A DNA stretch of 64,000 bases from Agapetus fuscipes (taxonomy: Eukaryota > Arthropoda > Insecta > Trichoptera > Glossosomatidae). Below the pieces are notes generated by a model. The model had not been told where the DNA came from. It searched no databases and saw nothing but the letters and a program-made list of their open reading frames with translations. This document shows positions 52,403 to 63,250 of this stretch, one piece after another. The position numbers and the translations under genes are program-made. Location of the stretch: the NCBI GenBank assembly GCA_951799405.1, contig OX637352.1, positions 14,270,820 to 14,334,819 of the forward strand, in the 5' to 3' direction. How positions within the stretch are numbered: the stretch's first letter is position 1; each line of letters opens with the position of its first letter.

Positions 52403-54535
52403 ATGGACGCGGTTGTGAAACTTGAGCTGGTCTCGGGGATTATGGATGCACAACTAGCGCACTCAGATGAACAAATAGACATTGAAGAGAGCGATGTGAA
52501 GCAAGAGAGACTGCCTCGTGAGGAGGAATGGGAAGCTGAGAACTCAGTGATGGAAAATATAAAGAATGAGGACTCGGTGATGGAAAATATAAAGAATGAG
52601 GACTCGGTGATGGAAAATATAAAGAATGAGGACTTTGTCGCTCCACCTCATGGCTTCTTTAAGGAATCCTGCGAATTGTTGGACAGAATCGACATTTCAT
52701 CAATCAATCGACGGTTTTCAGATGATCCGGCCAGGTTGGAGCATGTGTGCCATGCCTGCAGCTACAAGACCAATCTAAATAAACACTTGAGGATCCATCA
52801 GATGTTCAGTTGCTGCGAGCTGGAGCACACAGCAGACTATGGATGTTTCCCGGGAACAAGCGAGAGCCAACATCACGGACACACAACCTTAGAGAGCGAG
52901 CCATCCACCTCAGCAGATCAACAGGAAACTAACACTCATATAAGAGGTGAACAAGGCGATGAGGAAAAAAACAAACTCAAAACGTTGGCCATCGCAGAAA
53001 ACAAACAATGTGTTAGCAATTATTGTAGCTTCAAATCAGTGTGGAAATCTAGTATTCAAAGAAACGAACTGAAAGACACTGGACACAAGCAATTTGCTTG
53101 TGACCAGTGTGATTATAGAGCTGTATGGCCAAGTACTTTGAAATCACATAAACTAACACACTCTGGACAAAAACCATTTGCTTGTGATCAATGTGATTTT
53201 AAGACGGTACACTTGTTAAGTTTGAAAACACATAAATTTACACACTCTGGCCATAAACCATTTGCTTGTGATCAATGTGATTATAAATCTACACAGGCAG
53301 GTAATTTGAAAACACATAAACGAACACACTCTGGACATAAACCATTTGCTTGTGATCAATGTGATTACAGAGCTGCAATGATAGGTAATTTGAAAATACA
53401 TAAACGAACACACTCTGGACATAAACCATTTGCTTGTGATCAATGTGATTACAGAGCTACAATGATAAGTAATTTGAAAACACATAAACGAACACACTCT
53501 GGACATAAACCATTTGCTTGTGATCAATGTGATTACAGAGCTGCAATGATAGGTAATTTAAAAACACATAAACTAACACACTCTGGCCATAAACCATTTG
53601 CTTGTGATCAATGTGATTATAAAGCTACTCAGGCAGGTTCTTTGAAAACACATAAACAAACACACTCTGGACAAAAACCATTTGCTTGTGATCAATGTGA
53701 TTACAGAGCTGCAATGATAGGTAATTTGAAAAAACATAAACGAACACACTCTGGACATAAACCATTTGCTTGTGATCAATGTGATTACAGAGCTGCAATG
53801 ATAGGTAATTTGAAAACACATAAACGAACACACTCTGGACATAAACCATTTGCTTGTGATCAATGTGATTACAGAGCTGCAAGGATAGGTAATTTGAAAA
53901 CACATGAACTAACACACTCTGGCCATAAACCATTTGCTTGTGATCAATGTGATTATAAAGCTACTCAGGCAGGTTCTTTGAAATCACATAAACTAACACA
54001 CTCTGGACATAAACCATTTATTTGTGATCAATGTGATTACAGAACTGCAATGATAGGTAATTTTAAAACACATAAACGAACGCACTCTGGACATAAACCA
54101 TTTGCTTGTGATCAATGTGATTACAGAGCTGCAATCATAAGTAATTTGAAAACACATAAACTAACACACTCGGGCCATAAACCATTTGCTTGTGATCAAT
54201 GTGATTATAAAGCTACACAGGCAGGTACTTTGAAATCACATAAACGAACGCACTCTGGACATAAACCATTTATTTGTGATCAATGTGATTACAGAACTGC
54301 AATGATAGGTAATTTGAAAACACATAAACGAACGCACTCTGGACATAAACCATTTGCTTGTGATCAATGTGATTACAGAGCTGCAATCATAAGTAATTTG
54401 AAAACACATAAACTAACACACTCTGGCCATAAACCATTTGCTTGTGATCAATGTGATTATAAAGCTACACAGGCAGGTACATTGAAATCACATAAACGAA
54501 CGCACTCTGGACATAAACCATTTATTTGTGATTAA
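52403..54535 (+). CDS. C2H2 zinc-finger protein 2, 17 fingers
   Basis: 710 residues from ATG 52403, no intron. Probably a nuclear DNA-binding protein. N-terminus: MDAVVKLELVSGIMDAQ, VKQERLP, then ENIKNEDSVM three times (10-residue repeat, 52546-52634), giving several SUMO-consensus sites (VKLE, VKQE, IKNE x3). An atypical HVCHACSYK finger, a spacer, and from about residue 230 seventeen C-x2-C-x12-H-x3-H fingers of exactly 28 residues with an SGHKPFACDQCDY linker. The usual Phe after the second Cys is replaced by Ala/Ser/Thr, with Tyr two residues earlier. Fingers 12-14 and 15-17 are near-identical triplets. The array stops where CAA would give Gln: TAA at 54533-54535 inside finger 18. Finger-like sequence continues to about 54800. 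Confidence 0.88.
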   Translation: MDAVVKLELVSGIMDAQLAHSDEQIDIEESDVKQERLPREEEWEAENSVMENIKNEDSVMENIKNEDSVMENIKNEDFVAPPHGFFKESCELLDRIDISSINRRFSDDPARLEHVCHACSYKTNLNKHLRIHQMFSCCELEHTADYGCFPGTSESQHHGHTTLESEPSTSADQQETNTHIRGEQGDEEKNKLKTLAIAENKQCVSNYCSFKSVWKSSIQRNELKDTGHKQFACDQCDYRAVWPSTLKSHKLTHSGQKPFACDQCDFKTVHLLSLKTHKFTHSGHKPFACDQCDYKSTQAGNLKTHKRTHSGHKPFACDQCDYRAAMIGNLKIHKRTHSGHKPFACDQCDYRATMISNLKTHKRTHSGHKPFACDQCDYRAAMIGNLKTHKLTHSGHKPFACDQCDYKATQAGSLKTHKQTHSGQKPFACDQCDYRAAMIGNLKKHKRTHSGHKPFACDQCDYRAAMIGNLKTHKRTHSGHKPFACDQCDYRAARIGNLKTHELTHSGHKPFACDQCDYKATQAGSLKSHKLTHSGHKPFICDQCDYRTAMIGNFKTHKRTHSGHKPFACDQCDYRAAIISNLKTHKLTHSGHKPFACDQCDYKATQAGTLKSHKRTHSGHKPFICDQCDYRTAMIGNLKTHKRTHSGHKPFACDQCDYRAAIISNLKTHKLTHSGHKPFACDQCDYKATQAGTLKSHKRTHSGHKPFICD

Positions 54536-54800
54536 TGTGATTATAGGACCGTACACTTGGGTACTTTGAAAACACATTAACGAACACACTCTGGACATAA
54601 ACCATTTGCTTGTGATCAATGTGATTACAGAGCTGCAATGATAGGTAATTTGAAAACACATAAACTAACACACTCTGGCCATAAACCATTTGCTTGTGAT
54701 CATAACTACGCTTGGGTACTTTGAAAACACATAAACAAACACACTCTGAACATAAACCATTTGCTTGTGATCAGTGTGAAGTATACAACTATTCGGGTAA
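54536..54800 (+). pseudogene. Decayed extra fingers after the stop
   Basis: Same frame after the TAA: another in-frame stop (cacattaacg, 54578-54580), one intact finger (RAAMIGNLKTHKLTHSGHKP), then a deletion after CDH and loss of frame. The array was once longer. Confidence 0.75.
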
Positions 54801-55079
54801 TACATATTGAAAGACATGCAAAAACACACATGCCATGGTAAGACATGAACACCATTGCCTTTTGTAATAAAGATTACAAAATAATTGTCAAGGCATGGCG
54901 TCTCATTTTTTTTTTTTTTTTTAATAGATTTGTGACTATGAATGCAATTCACCAACCTATTCTGCCTGGCCCGAAACAAGTTTTAATATTATCAATCAAT
55001 AATTCATTATTGTTTATTTCAATGAATTATTAATGAATAATTACTCAATTACATCTGCTGAACCAGGGTCAAAGTTATG

Positions 55080-55165
55080 GTCAAAAGACCCAGGCGGGGA
55101 TCGAACCAACATTATTTTATTCCAAAGGCGCTAGAAAGATCAGCCCACTTGGCCCCCTCGACCAT
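55080..55165 (-). repeat. tRNA-derived SINE head, third type
   Basis: On the minus strand: ccaagtgggctgatc (A box-like) and ggttcgatccccgcc (B box). No proper cloverleaf. Confidence 0.5.
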
Positions 55166-55570
55166 AACACCTACGTAATCTGAATATTAGTTTTTATTTA
55201 CAAAACAAGTCTATGTCTCCTGCAGTTCTCATGTGCACTGTGTGCAGTATTCCTTAATGATTTTCTCAGAAGCCACATTTCAACTCCTTGTTTCCTTTTT
55301 GCTCCTTTATAGTCTTTAACAAACCAGTCTTTTTTTTTGGTCGGTGGTGTGTAGCCAATAGTTTTAGCGAGGTATTGAAGAAAATATTCCTCGTCTTAGA
55401 GATTCGGCTAAACACCCATCTTGTAAAAATTTATTCATGGCAATATCACCCCGTTTCACAAAACTGTTCAAATTTCATCTTTCAAAGATGTGACATTTTT
55501 GAAATTTTTGTTTCGTTATCACAGAAAACTACAATCACTTTCCAATAAAGAGTTAATGTTAAAGCCGTTC

Positions 55571-55625
55571 AAAAACTCACATATTTACACACTCTGAGGA
55601 TAAACCATTTGCCTGTGATCAGGGA
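55571..55625 (+). pseudogene. Detached zinc-finger remnant
   Basis: Encodes KTHIFTHSEDKPFACDQGF then a stop; a half finger with linker matching gene 2. It shows the original array or a tandem duplicate extended here before about 750 bp of other sequence intervened. Confidence 0.6.
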
Positions 55626-55649
55626 TTCTAAATTGATTCAATCAAGCAA

Positions 55650-55790
55650 TCAATCAATGAATGGGATATCCAGAGTCATAATAAAAGGAGAGCTTGTATG
55701 AAAAAGGTTTTGATTCTGGATGAAATGAAAGAAGCATGCAAGGACCGAAAAAAATGGTGGTTGATCTGTAATGCTGGCGTTTAAGGCTGA
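55650..55790 (+). pseudogene. RTE-like LINE tail (third copy, diverged)
   Basis: Encodes EWDIQSHNKRRACMKKV and KEACKDRKKWW, the same C-terminal motif as 430-540 and 25180-25275. Confidence 0.65.
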
Positions 55791-55904
55791 GGCTTTAAGA
55801 AATATTTTTCACTTTTTTATAGAATATGTTTTGTATGTTTTAATTTTTACTGTTTATTTGTTAAGTGTTTGTTTCTTTTATATACTTAAATGTAATTAAT
55901 TGTT

Positions 55905-55995
55905 TGTTTTCCTTGACTTATAGGTTGGTATGAGGCTGACCACACATACTGTAAAAAATGGTTAACTTTGCCAATGTCGACCCTGTTTCAAACTA
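55905..55995 (+). repeat. SINE-like repeat, head only
   Basis: ttccttgacttataggttgg to ccaatgtcgaccctgtttca; the rest is missing. 55996-56600 holds only AT-rich DNA with no gene or clear repeat. Confidence 0.65.
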
Positions 55996-56605
55996 AAATG
56001 TTTGTACACAAATATTTTAATAATTTATTTAGTTTAAGGATTTAAATTAAACACTGTTCTATATTTTCACTTTTATATCTTTTATTTTTAAATTTTACTA
56101 ACCTTTTCGATCTTAGATCATTGTAGGTATACAAAAATTTCAAAACATAAGTCAATGGTACCATAAAGTATTACAATCAAATTGTGTGGTCATTCAATAA
56201 AATCATGTAAATTTAGATAGACATTCAATCAAATTAATAAAATTAAATTAACATTACAAAATTCTTGAAATATTTTAGGTTACGACATGTGATCCAAGCG
56301 TGGGGGTGGATCTTAGACTCGAAAGGTGGTCTAACTTTTTTTTTCTCTTTGTATTTTTTACTTATAGCACTGAGTCCCCATATGTCTTTAGTTTTAAGAT
56401 TTTGTATTGTAAGTGCAACCAAAGATGGTGGGAGTACCCACCGAAATCTATCTAAAAAATAAAATTAAAAAAATACTCAAAGTAAAAAACAAGGTTAGTT
56501 TTTAAAAATAATTTTATTGTTTTTTTAAATTATCCTTTTTAAAATGGCGTACCACAACGTTTCACTTAACCAATTTGAAAACTTATTATAAATAATGTTT
56601 CTTAA

Positions 56606-57783
56606 CCCTTTACCGCATAGCGTGCCATATTTGGAACACTCGGCTTTTGATTTAATTTGTTACTACCAGTGGCAATTGGGTTTTTTTCTTGGAATTGATT
56701 CGTATCTAGGGAGTATCAATCACCTAAATATATGGCAGTTGCGCCTCTACAGAGACGCCTAGGAACTAAAATCGAACTTTTGGTCAGTTGGTCGGCAAAA
56801 TTTGACAGATTCACAATCAACAGTTTTCCAAAAGGGTTTTTATTGTTTTTTTCTTAATAACTGTGTAATCATTGTGATTCAGCTGATAGAACAATGGACC
56901 CACAGACTTTTTACGGCAAAATAAATAAGTTCAAACCATAGTATGTAGGAAATATTTTCATTTAAAAAATGTTCCAGATTTGGAACAACATGCAGTTGTT
57001 ATGTTTTTTGTACCACCAAATTTGGAACATTATGCACTCCAGTCAACAGTTTAGCAGTTCCAAATCCGGAACATTATGCAGTGTTGTCATAATCATATCT
57101 TCTTTTTTTAGCTATGATTTTAAACTTTTCGGAGGAAAATACCCGGATCCACCTGTAAACTGCCCCAATCTTTAAGTGCCAGGAAATGTAGTACAAAGAC
57201 TATTGGTAACTTTCTCAGACAATTTGAATCGCAAAAATTTGTATAAAATTGGTACACAAGTTTGTAGTTAATGGCAAACTTTCACAAAAGAGGACTTCTG
57301 CCATTAGGCACAATACAACTGAGAAGAACTCCAAATATAAATCTATCTAAACAAGATTCAGAAAAGAAAGAACCAGGTTATTGCGCCGAAAAAAGTGTTT
57401 CTGTTGATGACGTTCAGCTGTCAGTTAAATGTGGCTGTTATCTCTGTTTCAACAAAGATCTCAACTGCTTTAAAATGTTTCACAAATAAATAAATATTTT
57501 TTAAATACGCATAGTTCAAATTGTTTTTTCTTTTTTTTTTTAATTCTTGCATTTCAATTATAGGTACAAAATTAGATCACACCGCATGTTGTTCCAAATA
57601 TGGAACAATGAATTTTTATAACTAGACCGCATGGTGTTCCAAATTTGGAACAATTACTTTTACCTATTTATCTATTTTAATTGGTATTTTATATTTTTTT
57701 AAATATTTTTTTGGAGCTCTTTATATTCCCTATAATAACATATATTATTTTGAAAAGATTTAAAAAATCCATGCGGTAAAGGG
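56606..57783 (+). mobile_element. piggyBac-like element, internally deleted
   Basis: TTAA (56602-56605, 57784-57787) flanks ccctttaccgcat / atgcggtaaaggg. Inside are decayed transposase pieces: FKLFGGKYPDPPVNCPNL near 57118-57172 and FHKRGLLPLGTIQLRRTPN near 57277-57330. Six palindromic ttccaaatttggaa-type sites sit near its ends and centre. Confidence 0.85.
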
Positions 57784-57797
57784 TTAATATTATGTGT

Positions 57798-58030
57798 TGT
57801 AATGTATAATTATGATATGATTATTTAGAGTAGGTAATATCATATATAAGGTAATGTATTATTGTAATATAATATTATTAGAGATTATTATTGCTTCACT
57901 GGTCAGTCTGGTTTTGTCTCTCGCCTTGTAAACACTGAAATGGAATAATACATCACATTGAAACCAAGACTCATCTGTTCGTCTGATTGATATCCCCCAT
58001 CCACAATAAACATCCCCAAAATACATCACA
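57798..58030 (+). repeat. 5' LTR of Gypsy element 2
   Basis: TGTAATG ... CATCACA, 233 bp. Followed by gtggcgcagttaggataaag, which holds the primer-binding site (TGGCGCAGTTAGGAT) one base after the LTR. The leader runs from 58031 to 58502. Confidence 0.93.
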
Positions 58031-58502
58031 GTGGCGCAGTTAGGATAAAGAAGAACCATATAAAACGGGATAAAAAAAATTTTTTTTTGGAAGAAATAAA
58101 ATAATATTGTTGCAAGAGCAACATGTGGGAATCTTCGAGAAGGAAGAAGGATCTGAAGACTGAGGATCACGAAGCCAGCTGAGGCGAGGTTGCTGCAGGG
58201 AGAACTGGAAGAAGTCTGAAGAGAAGGAGCGGTTTTCTTCAAGAGGAAGAGAACTCACGGAGCCAAGAGGAATCGCTGCAGGGAGTTACTGCAGCGGTTT
58301 TCTTTTCAAGAGGAGAGGATCCAACTGGGGCGGAGTGCTGCAGGGAGTACTGCAGGAGCTGGGAGCCTTGAGGTCATTTTCCTGGAGGTGACTGCTGCAG
58401 GGAGTGGAAGCCACTTTCTGAGGGTCACGTAGGCGTTTCCTGGACTGTCGGACGCAGAAGCAGATAAGATTTTTGTTTTCTTTCTTTCTGCCGTTTCAGA
58501 CT

Positions 58503-60521
58503 ATGGAGGGAACACGGAGGAGTCTAAGTCCTTTTTGCCATAGGACTGGAGATTGGGATGTCTTCAGACTTCGGCTCGACCAAGTCCTCATTTTGTATGA
58601 TGAGAAGTTTTTAACTGAAGAACGCAGAAGGGCTGTTCTATTATCGTCTCTCACCAAGGAGACTTTTCAGACGGTGTCTGATCTATGTTTTCCGAAAAAG
58701 ATTTCGGAGGCAAAATTCGAGGAGTTGATTGATATTATTGGGGGTCATTGTGGGGTAAAAAAAAATATATTTGAGTATAGGGAGTCATTTTATTCATGTA
58801 AACAGCTCGAAACCGAGTCAATTAAGGATTATATAGCTAGATTGAAAAAAAATGCGGTAGACTGTAAATTTGAGAATAGATTGGAGGCAAATTTGAAGGA
58901 TATATTTTTAATAGGTATCAGACAGAACAAAATAAAGCAGAGAATATTTTTAAAAGCAATGGAATTGAAATTATCTGAATGTGTAGAATTAGCGAGAACA
59001 ATGGAACATTTGTGTGGTCAAAACAATTCAGAAAGTATAAATTTAATGAGTTCGTGTAATTCGAGGGATTCCACAGAAACTCGGAAGTCAAGGGATAGAC
59101 AGCGAAATTCTGAAATCAAGCGAAATAATTCAAATGATAGTAAGAAATCTATTTTTAGACATGCAAGTATTTCAAGTGATAGGAATAATAATTATAAATG
59201 CTTTAACTGTGGTAAATTCGGTCATAAACAAAATGCATGCAAGTTTTTAAATAAAGATAATAATAATATTAAATGCTTTAAATGTAACAAATCTGGTCAT
59301 TATGCAAATAAATGCAAGTTTCGAAGAATAAATACAATAATGGCCATTAATGAGATGGATGGTCCCATTTTTTTAAACGTAAAGGTAAATGATACAGATC
59401 TAAAAATGATTTTAGATACGGGTTCTGGGGTGACTATTATTCCTTGGCACATATTTAATGAACATTTTTCAAATATTAAGTTAGAACATTGTGATTTGAA
59501 ATTATCAAGCTATGATGGTACTCAACTACAAGTAAAAGGTCGTAAGTACATGAGAGTAGAATATCAAGGAAGTAAAGAGTACATAGAAATAATTGTTGTA
59601 TATAAAGGGTCGTCTTCTTTATTAGGTCGGAATTTTTTGAATACTTTTAAAATAAATTCATTCAATGTTAGCGATAATATTTATTCAGTAGGAAATAATA
59701 ATACGAATTATAATGCAGATTTTTTTTCTAGTATGAGAAAAAAATATCCAGCTGTTTTTGAGAGTAAAGCAGGTACTTTTAAAAATTTTGAAGCGGAGAT
59801 AGAAGTTATAAAAGACTTTAAGGCAAAATTTGTTAACCCGAGGCCAATTCCTTTTAATTTGAGAATAAGGGTAGAAAAAGAAATAGATCGCATGTTACAA
59901 GAAGGTATTATTGAGAAAGTAGAGACTAGTGAAATGGCAAGTCCAATAGTGATTGTGAAAAAAAAAAATGATGAAATCAGAATATGTGCCGATTTTAAAA
60001 ATACTTTGAATCCAATGTTAAAAAAAATAAAGTACCCGTTACCTAGAGTAGAAGATTTAATAAATAGAGTAAATGGAGCAAAATTTTATGCAAAATTAGA
60101 TTTGAGAAATGCTTTTTCTCAAATTAGGTTGTCGGAGGAGTCGAGAAATCTTTGTGTGATTTCGTCACCATTTGGGTTATTTAGGTACAAGGTACTTCCT
60201 TTTGGTCTCACGACGTCACCAGCGATATTTAGCAGAGCTTTATATTCGGCAATTCAAGGGTTGGATGCGATAGCATTTATGGATGATTTGTTAATTTATG
60301 GGAATACATTGCAAGAATTGGAGAAGGCAACGGAAGAGGTAATTAAGCGTTTAGAACGTAGTGGATTTAGTGTTAATTTACAAAAATGTGAATTTGGGTT
60401 GACAGAAGTTGAATATTTGGGATTTCGAATATCGAGGGATGGTGTGAAACCACTTCAACATAAAGTTGTTCCGTCAAAGGATAATAAAGCAGATTTTTTT
60501 GTCGAGGTTACCAATGAGTAG
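58503..60521 (+). CDS. gag-pol: Gag-protease-RT of Gypsy element 2 (truncated before RNase H)
   Basis: 672 residues from ATG 58503, one continuous frame. Gag region about residues 1-200 (ESFYSCKQLETESIKDYIAR), two CCHC knuckles (CFNCGKFGHKQNAC, CFKCNKSGHYANKC), protease MILDTGSGVTIIP (about 302), RT with the active site FMDD (nt 60276-60287). After VEYLGFRISRDGVKPLQHK it jumps to KDNKADF, normally the end of RNase H, then leaves the proper frame in a T-run at 60494-60501 and stops at 60521. Fusion of gag and pol in one frame occurs in several Gypsy lineages; a Mag-like assignment is possible but not proven. It cannot complete reverse transcription by itself without RNase H. Confidence 0.88.
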   Translation: MEGTRRSLSPFCHRTGDWDVFRLRLDQVLILYDEKFLTEERRRAVLLSSLTKETFQTVSDLCFPKKISEAKFEELIDIIGGHCGVKKNIFEYRESFYSCKQLETESIKDYIARLKKNAVDCKFENRLEANLKDIFLIGIRQNKIKQRIFLKAMELKLSECVELARTMEHLCGQNNSESINLMSSCNSRDSTETRKSRDRQRNSEIKRNNSNDSKKSIFRHASISSDRNNNYKCFNCGKFGHKQNACKFLNKDNNNIKCFKCNKSGHYANKCKFRRINTIMAINEMDGPIFLNVKVNDTDLKMILDTGSGVTIIPWHIFNEHFSNIKLEHCDLKLSSYDGTQLQVKGRKYMRVEYQGSKEYIEIIVVYKGSSSLLGRNFLNTFKINSFNVSDNIYSVGNNNTNYNADFFSSMRKKYPAVFESKAGTFKNFEAEIEVIKDFKAKFVNPRPIPFNLRIRVEKEIDRMLQEGIIEKVETSEMASPIVIVKKKNDEIRICADFKNTLNPMLKKIKYPLPRVEDLINRVNGAKFYAKLDLRNAFSQIRLSEESRNLCVISSPFGLFRYKVLPFGLTTSPAIFSRALYSAIQGLDAIAFMDDLLIYGNTLQELEKATEEVIKRLERSGFSVNLQKCEFGLTEVEYLGFRISRDGVKPLQHKVVPSKDNKADFFVEVTNE

Positions 60522-61917
60522 TACGGGTAATGAGGGGGAAGATAATATTGAGATCATAAATGAGATAAACATTGAGGATGTTGAAGGAGAATTTTTAAAC
60601 TGTATTGCAGTAGAAACAAATTTAAATGTAGAATGCATCAAGGAAGCATCTCGTAATGACAAGGTCATTTGTGAGATAAAGGAGTATTTAAAAACAGGGT
60701 GGCCAAATAAATCCAAAATGACAAATGGATTGGTAAAATGGTGGTTTTTAAGAGAAAAGTTAAGCGAATCAAATGATTGTTTATTTTATGAAAACAGATT
60801 GGTAATACCATTGGCATTAAGGGAAGATATTTTGAAGTTTATTCACAAATCTCACATGGGAATTGTAAAAACGAAAACTTTGGCTAGAAATTATTTTTTT
60901 TGGTTAGGGATGAATACAGAAATTGAGAAAACAGTGAGAGAATGTACACAATGTGCAAGAAATATGGGATCTCCAGATAAAGTCGAGTTGAAAAGTTGGC
61001 CGGTAGAACAACATATTTGGAAAAGGATACATTTAGATTTTTTCGGGCCGCTAGCAGGAAAATATTTTTTAGTCGTAGTAGACGCAGCATCAAATTGGAT
61101 AGATGCTGTAAAAGTTGATAAAATTGATGCAAGGCATACAATTAGAGAGTTGAAGAGAATATTTTCAGTGTTAGGTATTCCAAGTTGCATTGTAACGGAT
61201 AATGGTACGGCATTTACATCAGTAGATTTTCAAAGGTTTTGCAAAAATTTAAATATTAAGCATTTAACTTCAGCAGTAAATCACCCAGCGTCAAACGGTT
61301 TGGCGGAGAATACGGTAAAAACAACAAAAAGTTTTTTAAAAAAAATTATGAAAAATGGTATGTTTCCTAACGATTATGAAGATAAGCTTTTGGAATTTTT
61401 AGTAGATCATAGAAATACACCATCATTAGCAACAGGGATGGAGCCGAGCGTGCTTATGATAGGTAGAAAAATAAGATCCATTTTTGATACAGTAGTGCCT
61501 GGGGAGAAATCATTTAAAAAGACGGGGAGAAAGGTATGTGTTTTTAAAAAGAGAAATCAGGAAAATCAACAAAGGAATTACAGGGGAAGAAAGATTAAAG
61601 GACTATTCAGAATTGGACAAAAGGTAATGACTAAGGATTTCAGAAATGTAGGGAAGTGGGTTCCATGCATTATATTTAAAATATTGGGAAACAGGATTTA
61701 CTTGGTAAAGGCTGGAAATCAGATTTGGAAGAGACATCATGATCAGATTTCCGGAAGAAAGGTGTCTTGGGAGGATGAGTCTGACAATGACCTGGGGTTG
61801 GGTCAGCTGTTGGATGAGGCAGGACAGATCTCTAATGACTCGGGTGTTTCCAGGTTCCAACCATGGTCGGAGCGCCTGCGTTCGAGGGGGGAGAACCGCC
61901 TGCGGTACCCAAGATGA
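60496..61917 (+). CDS. Integrase of Gypsy element 2
   Basis: This frame is +1 to the upstream one and follows LSRLPM, the normal RNase H end. The first ATG is at 60514. It contains the HHCC finger (HKSHMGIVKTK ... CTQCARN), the catalytic core (HLDFFGPLAGKYF, IVTDNGTAF, NGLAENTVKTTK: D, D, E), and a C-terminal part WVPCIIFKILGNRIYLVKAG typical of Gypsy integrases. No internal stop. Expression would need frameshifting at the T-run near 60494 or internal initiation. The ORF ends at 61917, 110 bp before the 3' LTR, leaving room for the polypurine tract (gtgagggaggtg at 62018-62029). Confidence 0.85.
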   Translation, partial: FLSRLPMSSTGNEGEDNIEIINEINIEDVEGEFLNCIAVETNLNVECIKEASRNDKVICEIKEYLKTGWPNKSKMTNGLVKWWFLREKLSESNDCLFYENRLVIPLALREDILKFIHKSHMGIVKTKTLARNYFFWLGMNTEIEKTVRECTQCARNMGSPDKVELKSWPVEQHIWKRIHLDFFGPLAGKYFLVVVDAASNWIDAVKVDKIDARHTIRELKRIFSVLGIPSCIVTDNGTAFTSVDFQRFCKNLNIKHLTSAVNHPASNGLAENTVKTTKSFLKKIMKNGMFPNDYEDKLLEFLVDHRNTPSLATGMEPSVLMIGRKIRSIFDTVVPGEKSFKKTGRKVCVFKKRNQENQQRNYRGRKIKGLFRIGQKVMTKDFRNVGKWVPCIIFKILGNRIYLVKAGNQIWKRHHDQISGRKVSWEDESDNDLGLGQLLDEAGQISNDSGVSRFQPWSERLRSRGENRLRYPR

Positions 61918-62027
61918 AAGAAGATGAAATTGTATAAGATATAATTTTTATTGATATAATATGTTATAATGATAAGTATGATAAGTATGATATAATGTAA
62001 TGTAGATTCGTCATTTAGTGAGGGAGG

Positions 62028-62260
62028 TGTAATGTATAATTATGATATGATTATTTAGAGTAGGTAATATCATATATAAGGTAATGTATTATTGTAATAT
62101 AATATTATTAGAGATTATTATTGCTTCACTGGTCAGTCTGGTTTTGTCTCTCGCCTTGTAAACACTGAAATGGAATAATACATCACATTGAAACCAAGAC
62201 TCATCTGTTCGTCTGATTGATATCCCCCATCCACAATAAACATCCCCAAAATACATCACA
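62028..62260 (+). repeat. 3' LTR of Gypsy element 2
   Basis: 233 bp, no visible difference from the 5' LTR. Followed by tgtgt, the target duplication. Confidence 0.93.
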
Positions 62261-62479
62261 TGTGTATATTTTGATAAAATAAAAATAAAAATTATCCAAA
62301 GGGGGGAGTAGAATTTGTAGGTAGATTTCCCTCTGTAGGCCGGTGTCGATTGAGTGGAGTTCCCTGGATTGCAGGATTACCAAATTGAATCGGGGGTAGA
62401 ATTAATAGTGAATTTGTGGGCAATTTTCATTTGTAGTTGTACGTCAATTATTAATGTTTACGATGCATGACTCACAAGG

Positions 62480-62575
62480 GCTTAGATCCGCCACTGCCCA
62501 AATGCGGCCCGCACTAAATCCCACATAAAATATTTAGCCCATTTACAATAGGTTGCCGACCCTTGGCATTGTGAA
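62480..62575. repeat. Possible hAT end
   Basis: aggttgccgacccttg near 62552 resembles a common hAT terminal repeat. No partner end or target duplication found. 62266-62860 is otherwise AT-rich without genes. Confidence 0.3.
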
Positions 62576-62879
62576 ATACACTGGTACTGCTTGTATAATA
62601 TATTTACTAAACTGTTCGCTTTGGTTCTAAGAAGAATATAAACTTCTTTGCATCCTTGTTAAAATAATACTACAAATAAATAATCCTGATGATTGACCAT
62701 GCTAGTATATGATTTGTTTTACGAGAATAAACAAATAAAAAAAAATGTAAATCGGTAGAATTAAACTGTGTCGTTTTTCATTTATATTTCTGTAGTTTTT
62801 TTTATTACTTGAAATGCATTTTCCACCTCAAAAAGCTACTGCGTTCAAAATCTCTGCCACTACACAAAATTCAAGATGA

Positions 62880-63250
62880 AGACTACCATTCTACCAGACT
62901 ATCCAAACTCAGAAACTAGAGAAATCTCTCCAAGTCTGTGGGAACAGAATGCTTTGTCGCATAATCGGACCTGTACATGAGGGTGATAGATGGCACATCT
63001 GTGTCAACGCAAAGCTGAGGCCCATATTTCAAGAGTCAAACATTGTGTCACTAATGAAATCAACAATACTTCAGTGGGCTGGACATGTAGCACGTGCAGA
63101 GGACTCCAGGATAATCAGAAATGTGTTGGATGGCGCCCCCTCTGGTGTCACATCACTCGGACGTCCCAAGTGTTGGGGTGGGCAGACAATGTGGAGACCT
63201 GTGCTGAAGCCCTGGGAGTAAGGGGACCATGGAGACTTCTTCTGGATGTG
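62880..63250 (+). pseudogene. RTE-like LINE 3' fragment
   Basis: Encodes RMLCRIIGPVHEGDRWHICV, KSTILQWAGHVARAEDSRII and SGVTSLGRPKCWGGQTM, the standard C-terminal motif (WAGHV.R ... GRP). Same family as the LINE pieces in the 31-33 kb inverted duplication. Confidence 0.75.

Larger units (their letters stand above)
57798..62260 (+). mobile_element. Ty3/Gypsy element 2, RNase H deleted
   Basis: 233-bp LTRs (57798-58030, 62028-62260) that look identical, with an exact 5-bp target duplication TGTGT (57793-57797, 62261-62265). Between them: a leader, a fused gag-pro-RT frame and an integrase frame. The RT thumb is joined directly to the very end of RNase H, so about 1 kb is missing. It starts only 11 bp after the TTAA of the neighbouring piggyBac. 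Confidence 0.93.

Noticed and set aside
53216..53933. Minus-strand repetitive ORFs over the zinc-finger array
   Set aside because: Periodic shadows of the 84-bp finger repeat.
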